Source: Methanoregula sp. UBA247 (GTDB lineage: Archaea > Halobacteriota > Methanomicrobia > Methanomicrobiales > Methanospirillaceae). Taken from it: a DNA stretch of 40,112 nt. The translations under genes and the position numbers were made by a program. Below the pieces are notes generated by a model. That model had not been told where the DNA came from. It was given only the letters and a program-made list of their open reading frames with translations, and did not search any database. Within the stretch, counting starts at the first letter, position 1. Each line of letters begins with the position of its first letter. This document shows positions 33,603-40,112 of the stretch, piece after piece. The stretch lies in the NCBI GenBank assembly GCA_002495055.1, contig DADR01000020.1:505-40616 (forward strand), written 5' to 3'.

Positions 33603-33621
33603 TATGCTATGGTATAGCATA
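33603..33621. promoter_or_regulatory. liv operator copy 2 (TATGCTAT-GGT-ATAGCATA) before livK
   Basis: Perfect inverted repeat with 8-bp arms and a 3-bp spacer, containing the same TGCTA-N5-TAGCA core found before livG. It lies 15 bases from the livK ATG and directly downstream of a minus-strand TATA element TATTTTTATATG (33623-33634), overlapping the expected start site. Confidence 0.75.
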
Positions 33622-33819
33622 TCATATAAAAATACAGTCGCTATCATTATAAAAAAATATTGGTTTGAATGGCATAGCCGATGAATGTAAAAATGAGGTC
33701 TGAATTATTTATTGTTAAACAGCACCGGGTCAGGTCGTAATCATCTCATACCCCTCATACCTGCAGGCTCCTCTTTTTTAAAACGGGGAGAGAAAGTTTA
33801 ATCTTTTTAAGTATCCGCA

Positions 33820-34206
33820 TTACTCACGTTCTCCGGAAAGGATCCTTCCTAGGTATTTCTGGATGTAGCCGGTGATAAACGGAACCACCAGCGGGAAAAT
33901 CATCGACATCATTTGCTGCAGGTAATCCGGGCGGCCTGTGTCCATCTGGGAGACGCGTGATATTCCCTGTGTTTCCTGAACAGAAGCACGCGAGGTGATC
34001 AGTCGGATAATCCCGTACACGACAGCCCCGGCGATCACTGCTGTAGCCGCTGCTGCAACCGGATGTTTCCTGATTGTCCCGCTCAATGATCCAAGAGACC
34101 GTGAAGGTGCCTGGACCGCCGACTGTTTCAACCGGCCAAACGATTCAGCTATCATCGATTCCGTGAGGAGGAGATCTTCTTCGGTAACACGCCTACGGTT
34201 TTCCAT
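33820..34206 (-). CDS. Small membrane protein, third gene of the YqjD/YqjE-like block
   Basis: 128 residues; no named family recognised. A charged N-terminal stretch (~1-45) is followed by KHPVAAAATAVIAGAVVYGII, reminiscent of the C-terminal anchor of ElaB/YqjD proteins, a polar linker, and a second hydrophobic stretch MMSMIFPLVVPFITGYI. The ATG at 34206 is preferred, overlapping the preceding gene by 14 bases, with GGAG about 10 bases upstream; a TTG two codons earlier is possible. It is co-transcribed with the two genes before it. Confidence 0.7.
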   Translation of the reverse strand: MENRRRVTEEDLLLTESMIAESFGRLKQSAVQAPSRSLGSLSGTIRKHPVAAAATAVIAGAVVYGIIRLITSRASVQETQGISRVSQMDTGRPDYLQQMMSMIFPLVVPFITGYIQKYLGRILSGERE

Positions 34207-34567
34207 TTTCAATCATCTCCGTCGCAAGCGGTGTCTTCAGAATGATCTTGTTCGATAGAACCAGGTAAGCAATGATGCCTCCCAGGATAAAGATGACAGC
34301 TCCGATAATAAGCAGGGCAGCCCATAGCGGTACTAACGTTTCAATAAAGAGGATCACACCCAACACCAGCGCGAAGGTGCCTGCTGCCAGTAAGGTAACG
34401 ATGACCGACAGGTACATGATCTGTCTGAGCAGAAAGTCCACGGGTTCGAATAGATAGTGCTGCAGCAACAAATCCGTCTTCTGCTGCAGGTAGATATCGA
34501 TATATTTGATTGTCCTGGCGAACTGTGATTCCATCGAAGGTTCTTCGATACCGGCAGCCTCATCCAT
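34193..34567 (-). CDS. YqjE-like (phage-holin superfamily-like) membrane protein
   Basis: 124 residues. The N-terminal half is amphipathic and polar (TIKYIDIYLQQKTDLLLQHY); two membrane helices follow (~54-76 and ~81-103) and then a short polar tail. The topology and its place after a DUF883-like gene resemble bacterial YqjE. The ATG at 34567 is chosen because GGTGA lies 5 bases upstream; the GTG at 34576 is part of that ribosome-binding site. The similarity is judged by eye and needs a profile search. Confidence 0.7.
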   Translation of the reverse strand: MDEAAGIEEPSMESQFARTIKYIDIYLQQKTDLLLQHYLFEPVDFLLRQIMYLSVIVTLLAAGTFALVLGVILFIETLVPLWAALLIIGAVIFILGGIIAYLVLSNKIILKTPLATEMIENGKP

Positions 34568-34578
34568 AGGATTCACCG

Positions 34579-34917
34579 TTAATTGCGGCCTCTGCTTATC
34601 AAGGCACCTAAAAGGATACCGATACCTGCTGCAACGAGAACTGCCGGGAGCGGGTGGTCGATTATGACGTGCTCAACCGGCTCAACCTTTTTGTGTATCT
34701 CAGCTTCGATTTTTTCAAACTCGATACCCGCTTCATCCTTGAACCGGTTCATCCGGGATTCGACATCCTGCAGAATCTTCCTGACATCATCAGTTTTTTC
34801 AGATACGTTAACATTCCGCAGCTTGCGGGCAGCCTCCTCAAGCGCGTCAGCTGTCTGTACTTTCATATGATCTGTCTTGACAATCGTTGAGTCTATCATT
34901 TTTTCCGCCATTATCAT
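34579..34917 (-). CDS. ElaB/YqjD (DUF883)-like membrane-anchored protein
   Basis: 112 residues. A long charged helical, probably coiled-coil N-terminal region (~20-80) is followed by DHPLPAVLVAAGIGILLGAL and a terminal SRGRN, the C-tail anchor layout of ElaB/YqjD. In E. coli YqjD binds ribosomes at the membrane in stationary phase; whether the archaeal protein does so is unknown. GGAG lies 4 bases before the first ATG (10 before the second, 34911). It is the first gene of a tight three-gene unit. Confidence 0.75.
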   Translation of the reverse strand: MIMAEKMIDSTIVKTDHMKVQTADALEEAARKLRNVNVSEKTDDVRKILQDVESRMNRFKDEAGIEFEKIEAEIHKKVEPVEHVIIDHPLPAVLVAAGIGILLGALISRGRN

Positions 34918-34931
34918 GCAACTCCTTTAGC

Positions 34932-34979
34932 CTGATATGATATTTTAAAGTTACATAAGACTTTTTAAACTCATATCAG
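34932..34979. promoter_or_regulatory. 9-bp inverted repeat flanking the YqjD-like operon promoter
   Basis: CTGATATGA (34932-34940) and TCATATCAG (34971-34979) are exact complements 30 bp apart. Between them lie TTTAAAAAG (34961-34969 in minus sense) and CTTTAAAATA, likely TATA elements. Two bound protein units would bracket the promoter. Confidence 0.5.
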
Positions 34980-35125
34980 ATCAAACCGGTATATTGAGGG
35001 AATTAGAGAAAAATCTTGCGTGTCGTTGCAAAATCTGCATTGTCCGTAATTTAAAATTTTTATATCATCATCTCAGGGATATATTGATATTCCCGCCCGA
35101 TATTGCCATACTTTTACCGGTTTAC

Positions 35126-35144
35126 AAAAATATATATATATTTT
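35126..35144 (+). promoter_or_regulatory. AT palindrome, probable TATA box of the coiled-coil protein gene
   Basis: AAAAATATATATATATTTT, about 100 bases before the ATG at 35248, implying a leader of roughly 80 bases. Confidence 0.4.
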
Positions 35145-35247
35145 AGGATGATTTCTCCACTACATCAAAAAAATTACCTGTCAGGAAAATCCAAAATGCG
35201 GTCTGATTTCAATTGTGATAATTCGTTAGGAAAATAAGGTGGTTTTT

Positions 35248-35865
35248 ATGGAAGATATAACTTCACGGGATGATGAAAAAGCCCAGGAAAAAGGACAAGA
35301 AGAGGAAAGGAAACGGCAAGACGAACTCGAACGGGCAAAAGAAGAGGCACGGAAACAAGCTATTCAAGAAGAGCAGGCACGGCAAAAGGAAAAGGGGCGT
35401 TCGGGATCTGGCTTTAAGTATGTTATTTATCTCATTGTTCTTGCGTTCATCGTAATTGTCGTCGCATGGTTCTCACTGAACGTGGCAGTTACGAATGTAA
35501 CACCGGGTAATGCGTTACCTTTCACGACCAACTACGGGGTTTCATTCCCTGAAGGTCAGACGATTACCGTCGGCAACACCCATATCAACGTACTCACGTA
35601 CCAGGCCGAGCTCATCTCTGATATCGATGGTGACCGTCAGAAACTGGTAGTAGGCGAGGACAGGATTATATCGGAACGGCGTGCGGTGATCACTACACTG
35701 GGTGTAATCACGCTTCTCGATACCAATTTCAAAATTAACCTGAAATATAAAGGGGAGCGGGATAACCGGGCGTACTTTGATATGGCAGTGCACACCTCAC
35801 AGCAGGTACCGGATGTGCTTCTCAAGCAATTACTTCCCGCTGAAATTGATGCCCGTCCAATCTGA
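35248..35865 (+). CDS. Coiled-coil, single-pass membrane protein of unknown function
   Basis: 205 residues. A highly charged N-terminal segment rich in Glu, Lys, Gln and Arg (~5-50) should form a cytoplasmic coiled coil. One membrane helix follows (YVIYLIVLAFIVIVVAWFSL, ~58-77), then a beta-rich outer domain of about 125 residues. No family recognised. The ATG at 35248 is preceded by AAGGTGG at 5 bases; the GTG at 35239 lies within that ribosome-binding site. The PEGA protein gene follows after 32 bases, so the two probably share a transcript. Confidence 0.8.
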   Translation: MEDITSRDDEKAQEKGQEEERKRQDELERAKEEARKQAIQEEQARQKEKGRSGSGFKYVIYLIVLAFIVIVVAWFSLNVAVTNVTPGNALPFTTNYGVSFPEGQTITVGNTHINVLTYQAELISDIDGDRQKLVVGEDRIISERRAVITTLGVITLLDTNFKINLKYKGERDNRAYFDMAVHTSQQVPDVLLKQLLPAEIDARPI

Positions 35866-35897
35866 ACCGCCATGAAAACGTTCAGCCGACCGGGGAA

Positions 35898-36830
35898 GTG
35901 GAACAAACAGGTATAAAAAAAAAATCCTGTTTTTTCTGGTTATTTATATGTCTTATCGCTGGTGTACTTCCCGCAACGACGGCAGCGATCAGCAACCAGG
36001 GATGGATCGATGTTCAAAGTAATGTGGATGGTGCATCAGTATATTTTGATGGAAAATACCAGGGTACGACTGAAAATGGTCGTCTTCTGGTTACCGTATA
36101 CATGGCGATACCGGTGCGAACCGTCACCGTTGAAAAAACAGGATATACAACTGCCGGCGGAACTCCTGAAATGCCATCTGCCGGGGAGACAACAGGATTC
36201 TACGCCCGACTGAGACCCATCACGACCCAACAACCTCAAGAATCGTCCGGCTCCCTGTCGGTAGATACGTCCCCGGGAGGAGCCGCAATTTATCTCAACG
36301 GGTATTTCCGGGGCATTTCACCCGTTTCCCTTGACCAGGTAAAACCCGGTAGTTATACGGTAGAAGCGGTTCTGAAGGGATATACCACCTACACCACTTT
36401 GGTGAGGATTTCTCCGGGCAGGAAAACAGATCTCTATTGTACACTTCAGTCTGGTCCTCAACTACCAAATGTTGTATATATCACATCGGATCCCACGAAT
36501 GTATTTGTCTACCTCGATACTGTTTACATGGGTATGACACCGTTTACCCTCAGAAACATCGGTACCGGAGGTCACGTAATTGAGCTGAACGCGCCTGGCT
36601 ATGACAACTGGAACACAAGAATACATCTTCCTGATGGCGGCGTCCGAACCGTCCATGCGACCATGAATGCAACGGTACCTGGAGGGTACAGTCCGCAAAC
36701 AGCCAGTGTCGCATCACCGGAATCCCCGGTGTCACCGACAACCACCAAATCAGGTAGTGCACCGATTCTTCTCATAGCTGCACTTGGGCTCATGGTGTTT
36801 ATTGTCAGAAACCAGGCTGGTGGAAAATAA
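35898..36830 (+). CDS. PEGA-repeat surface protein
   Basis: 310 residues: signal peptide (~1-30, FFWLFICLIAGVLPATTAA), three PEGA-type repeats (~35-108, 119-185, 191-255; each with a pattern such as GGAAIYLNGYFRGISPVSL and a closing YTVEAVLKGY-like strand), a Ser/Pro/Thr-rich spacer, then a C-terminal membrane helix (APILLIAALGLMVFIV). It is thus displayed on the cell surface with its C-terminus anchored. PEGA domains are thought to contact S-layer proteins. The GTG start at 35898 is the only one giving an intact signal peptide; its ribosome site is poor. A run of ten A's lies at its beginning. Confidence 0.85.
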   Translation: MEQTGIKKKSCFFWLFICLIAGVLPATTAAISNQGWIDVQSNVDGASVYFDGKYQGTTENGRLLVTVYMAIPVRTVTVEKTGYTTAGGTPEMPSAGETTGFYARLRPITTQQPQESSGSLSVDTSPGGAAIYLNGYFRGISPVSLDQVKPGSYTVEAVLKGYTTYTTLVRISPGRKTDLYCTLQSGPQLPNVVYITSDPTNVFVYLDTVYMGMTPFTLRNIGTGGHVIELNAPGYDNWNTRIHLPDGGVRTVHATMNATVPGGYSPQTASVASPESPVSPTTTKSGSAPILLIAALGLMVFIVRNQAGGK

Positions 36831-36859
36831 GAGAATAATTTTAGCAGTTCCCTTTTTTA

Positions 36860-37740
36860 CTACGCAGCAAACCCTTTCCATACTCCAAAGCGTTCCGCAA
36901 ATGCCCGTGTCCTCTATCGACGAAGTCTTCTCATCCTGCCGGTAAAATTGTGATATAAACCGGAGTACACCCGCATCATCGGCAGGGAATGAATCAGCAC
37001 GATGCAGACTGTGGAGAATCGTGAGCTCTGCTGTCCACCGGCCGACGCTTCGGATCTCCACCATTTCGCTTGAGAATGGATTCGGTATCGGCATAGGTTT
37101 TGAAGTGATCCAGATCAAGAGTACCGGAAAGGAGTTGTTGCGAAATTCACTGCAGGTATTCACCTTTCCGCAGGGTCAGGCCGCACGCACGAAACAGGGA
37201 ATCCGTAGTTTTTGGAATATTCTTTGGCGTTGGGTAACAAAAATAGGTATCACCCCCGAAGGTCACCGGGTTTCCCACCGCCCGGATAAGCCGTTTTTCG
37301 ATGCTGTGTGCTGCTTTTCAGGATATCTGTTGTTCAATGATCGAATCAACGAGTGCCTCAAAGACAGTGGGAGTTTTCGGGGCTTTCAGCCCCCGAAACT
37401 GGTGATTGAGATCCACCATGATCGCGTCATTCTTTTATCACCCGGTAATATGGCAGGATATCATCAGTGATATTGAACATCGGGGAAACGAGATCCTGTA
37501 TACTTTTCATTCGGTTTTTTTTAAAAAAGGAGTGTGAGCGCAAAAGAGAGACATAAATCCGGTGCATCAACCAGTCCTTTAAAAAAAACATCCACAAGAA
37601 CCGGATTTCCTCGAGAGGTCCAGTGCCTGTCGGAAGATTTTGTGCTCATAGGTTCTGATATGAGGGTCTCACCCGGCAAAGATTACGGCACCCAGGGAAA
37701 AATCATAAGGGGGTCGGGGATAGAAGTGAATAACGGGCAT
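36860..37740 (-). pseudogene. Decayed AlkA-type DNA-3-methyladenine glycosylase
   Basis: Family text runs in order along the minus strand but in changing frames: PYDFSLGAVIFAG and DPHIRTYEH, GNPVLVDVFFKG, MFNITDDILPYYRVIKE, FRGLKAPKTPTVFEALVDS, IIEQQIS, then MVEIRSVGRWTAELTILHS and FPADDAGVLR with the catalytic Asp, ending AFAERFGVWKGFAA. Stops at 37669-37671, 37318-37320 and 37147-37149 break it. Frame changes are needed near 37610, 37515, 37430, 37066 and 36906. The full extent, about 293 codons, equals the intact enzyme's length. It would have excised alkylated bases. Confidence 0.85.
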
Positions 37741-37840
37741 GATTCTCACGAAAATTCCGTGGTATTCAGGTTACTGTCCTTTTTGGTCAGGTATGCCCGG
37801 TATCTGAATCCGGTTATTGAAAATATAATCCTGTATTCGT

Positions 37841-39736
37841 TTAAGTTTTTGGATATCCCATGTTCCTCAGGGTTTCTGCGATCTCATCAAGGATAGCAGA
37901 GTCATCAATAGTAGCCGGAACGGTATAGGGAACATCATCTGCGATTTTTTTTATCGTACTCCGGAGAATCTTTCCCGATCGCGTTTTGGGTAATCGTTTT
38001 ACCACTGCGGCAGCTTTGAACGATGCAATCGGACCAATTTTCTGCCGTACCAGGGTAATAAGCTCAGGCGTGATTTTATCCGGAGTCTTAATAACTCCGG
38101 CTTTCAGGACTACAAAACCCAGAGGAACTTCACCTTTTACCGGATCATGAACCCCCGCAACAGCACATTCAGCGACATCGGGATGGGATGCGAGCACCTC
38201 TTCCATTGCACCGGTGGAGAGCCGGTGCCCGGCGACATTAATGATATCATCGGTCCTGCCCATAATCCAGAGATACCCCTCGGTATCGATATACCCGGCA
38301 TCAGACGTCAGGTAATACCCCGGATATGCGGAAAAATACGTTTTCACAAAATCTTTATCATTCCGCCAGAGGGTGGTAAAACATCCCGGGGGAAGGGGCT
38401 GCCTGACCACAATATTTCCGGTTTCTCCTGCCGGCACCTCTTCTCCCCTTGTATCAAGTACATGGACATCAAATCCCGGCACCGGCTTGGTACACGAGCC
38501 GGGCTTTACCGGGAGGCGTTCAATACCTACACAGTTTGCACCAATAGCCCAGCCGGTTTCAGTCTGCCACCAGTGATCGATAACCGGCACCTTCAGCTGC
38601 TGCTGCGCCCAGAGCAGCGTATCAGGATCACACCGTTCACCCGCTAAAAACAGCATCCGGAACCGCGAGAGATCATAATTCCGGATAAGCCGGCCATCCG
38701 GATCTTCCTTACGGATAGCACGAAATGCGGTGGGGGCACAGAAAAGAACCGAAACATTGTGATCCGCGATGACCCGCCAGAATGCACCGGCATCCGGTGT
38801 TCCTACAGATTTTCCTTCATAGAGAATGGTAGTACATCCATAGAACAGGGGCCCGTATACAATATACGAATGTCCGACCACCCAGCCGATATCCGATGCT
38901 GCCCAGTAGACTTCTCCCGGACTGACTCCATAGATATTTTTCATACTCCATGTCAGAGCTACGAGATGCCCTCCATTATCCCTCAGGACACCTTTGGGTT
39001 TTCCGGTAGTACCAGATGTATACAGGAGATAGAGTGGATCAGTTGACTTCAGAGGAACACAGGCAACAGGATCAGCATTCATGAGTATGTCCCAGGGAAT
39101 ATCCCGGCCTTTCTGGAGCTTTGCCGGTGCTTCTGGTCGCTGGACGATTACACAGGCAGATGGCCTGAAGGTGCACAGCCCTATCGCAGCTTCAAGAAGC
39201 GGCTGGTATGGGATAATCCGGTTAACTTCGATCCCACATGATGCGGATATGACAACACGGGGTTGTGCATCTTCAATACGGGTAGCGAGTTCCCGCGCGG
39301 CAAAACCTCCAAAGACGACCGAGTGAATTGCCCCGATCCGTGCACAGGCAAGCATCGAAATAACTGCCTCAGGGATCATCGGCATGTAAATGATGACGCG
39401 GTCGCCTTTCCCAACCCCCAGTTGCCTCAGCCCGCCGGCACATCTTGCCACAAGATCCCGAAGCTCACCGTAGGTATAGTGTTTTACTGTCTTGGTTACC
39501 GGGCTGTCGTAAATCAGTGCAATCCTGTCCTGTAATCCGTTCTCGATATGATAATCCAGGGCATTGTAACAGGAATTGACAATACCACCTTCAAACCAAC
39601 GATAAAACGGTGGATTTTCACAGTTGAGTACCCTGGTATAGGTTTGGTACCATTGGACGTTCTCAGCAGCTGCTCCCCAGAAACGTTCCGGTTGTACAAC
39701 AGATTCACGAAACGCCCGATCATACTCCCCGGTCAT
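37841..39736 (-). CDS. Acetyl-/propionyl-CoA synthetase (AMP-forming)
   Basis: Activates acetate or propionate to the acyl-CoA through an acyl-AMP; 631 residues. Motifs: YTSGTTGKPKGV (ATP loop), WWQTETGW, SDAGYIDTEGYLWIMGRTDD, VAGHRLSTGAMEEVL, and PKTRSGKILR with the catalytic, acetylatable Lys. The N-terminal text (FWGAAAENVQWYQTY) and HRLSTG resemble the propionyl-CoA/ACSS3 branch, so propionate is a good candidate; this is judged by eye. The ATG at 39736 is preferred (GGAG 9 bases upstream) over 39745, which touches that site. It stands alone. Confidence 0.92.
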   Translation of the reverse strand: MTGEYDRAFRESVVQPERFWGAAAENVQWYQTYTRVLNCENPPFYRWFEGGIVNSCYNALDYHIENGLQDRIALIYDSPVTKTVKHYTYGELRDLVARCAGGLRQLGVGKGDRVIIYMPMIPEAVISMLACARIGAIHSVVFGGFAARELATRIEDAQPRVVISASCGIEVNRIIPYQPLLEAAIGLCTFRPSACVIVQRPEAPAKLQKGRDIPWDILMNADPVACVPLKSTDPLYLLYTSGTTGKPKGVLRDNGGHLVALTWSMKNIYGVSPGEVYWAASDIGWVVGHSYIVYGPLFYGCTTILYEGKSVGTPDAGAFWRVIADHNVSVLFCAPTAFRAIRKEDPDGRLIRNYDLSRFRMLFLAGERCDPDTLLWAQQQLKVPVIDHWWQTETGWAIGANCVGIERLPVKPGSCTKPVPGFDVHVLDTRGEEVPAGETGNIVVRQPLPPGCFTTLWRNDKDFVKTYFSAYPGYYLTSDAGYIDTEGYLWIMGRTDDIINVAGHRLSTGAMEEVLASHPDVAECAVAGVHDPVKGEVPLGFVVLKAGVIKTPDKITPELITLVRQKIGPIASFKAAAVVKRLPKTRSGKILRSTIKKIADDVPYTVPATIDDSAILDEIAETLRNMGYPKT

Positions 39737-40112
39737 GCACCACATCTCCCTGACGTATATAGTAGAAATTGGGACAGTAGGTATTATGCCTTTCCAAAAA
39801 AATGCACCAAATATCAGATCATGTGGTGCTGAATACTGTGAAAATTTTGTGGATGTGGTGCAGATCTCACTACAATATCATCGGTAAGAAGTAAAAAACA
39901 GTGAGAGGATTCAGAGGAAATATAAACCAGAGATAAACCTCACCAATGTGTTTTTTTGCACAGGCGAGTTTCTGACTTTAATACGCCGTCTCTTACCAAT
40001 ATCGCAACCTATCCACGCGCAAGGGAAGGTGAGAGAAAACAGCGAATTTCACAAAAACAAAAATAATTCCATGAAGGTGAAACAAAAAAGTGCCCCAGGC
40101 CTGATTTGAACA
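39737..40112. other. Upstream region of the CoA synthetase, right edge
   Basis: No gene recognised in these 376 bp. A minus-strand TATA-like ACTATATACG lies at about 39755-39764. The 9-mer ATGTGGTGC occurs at 39821-39829 and 39853-39861 and in reverse at 39737-39745. Confidence 0.45.

Larger units (their letters stand above)
34918..35247. other. Divergent promoter region, YqjD-like operon and coiled-coil protein gene
   Basis: A 330-bp AT-rich gap with no gene. It holds a paired 9-bp inverted repeat on the left (34932-34979) and a long AT palindrome that probably serves as TATA box on the right (35126-35144). Confidence 0.5.

Noticed and set aside
36750..37163. 137-codon minus-strand frame
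   Set aside because: Only its middle (MVEIRSVGRWTAELT...) is meaningful; it is one fragment of the alkA pseudogene, not a separate gene.
37021..37896. Two plus-strand frames of 149 and 120 codons in the gap before the CoA synthetase
   Set aside because: No family-like text. The opposite strand holds a readable glycosylase pseudogene over the same bases.

Overview
The window looks like a methanogenic archaeon, most plausibly of the Methanomicrobiales (Methanoregula-like). The main evidence is a glutamate synthase split into separate domain genes with an FrhB-type (coenzyme F420) partner, an archaeal class I CCA-adding enzyme, an archaeal-type riboflavin pathway reductase, an archaeal PAS/TPR response regulator, AT-rich TATA-type promoters and oligo-T terminators. 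No rRNA, tRNA, CRISPR array, prophage or insertion sequence was recognised.

Left part (1-4.7 kb): the 5' part of an anaerobic ribonucleotide reductase gene with its glutaredoxin-like partner; an RNA 2',3'-cyclic phosphodiesterase overlapping the CCA-adding enzyme; then a divergent pair made of an enlarged NAD-synthase-like amide-forming enzyme and a free-standing acyl carrier protein.

Nitrogen core (4.9-14.0 kb): four overlapping minus-strand genes encode an F420-type glutamate synthase (amidotransferase, FMN/Fe-S synthase, GXGXG domain, FrhB-like subunit). Glutamine synthetase diverges from them across a 109-bp promoter carrying two tandem TGAA-N6-TTCA operators. Next come two ammonium transporter genes. 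The second forms an operon with glnK and has a perfect GGAA-N6-TTCC (NrpR-type) operator at its promoter. The first has no such operator and carries Glu in place of the first pore histidine. Both leaders contain inverted repeats that could fold in RNA. An orphan glutamate-synthase-like protein lies at 15.7-17.3 kb, after an unrecognised protein with a nuclease-like core.

Middle (17.5-27 kb): a DUF362 ferredoxin-like protein, a REC-PAS-TPR response regulator, a metal block (ferritin, tiny YHS protein, CopA copper ATPase), a CxxC protein with a cupin, an ArsB/CitMHS-type transporter whose 5' end is interrupted by an in-frame stop, and the riboflavin reductase.

Right part (27.2-40.1 kb): a PAS histidine kinase; a complete branched-chain amino-acid type ABC transporter split into two convergent units (livGF plus strand, livKHM minus strand), each with the same TGCTA-N5-TAGCA operator at its promoter; a three-gene membrane block resembling bacterial YqjD/YqjE; a coiled-coil single-pass membrane protein with a PEGA-repeat surface protein; a decayed AlkA-type DNA glycosylase pseudogene; and an acetyl/propionyl-CoA synthetase. 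The strongest new signals are the shared liv operator, the nitrogen operators and leader structures, the Amt1 pore substitution, the alkA pseudogene and the NadE-like/ACP pair.
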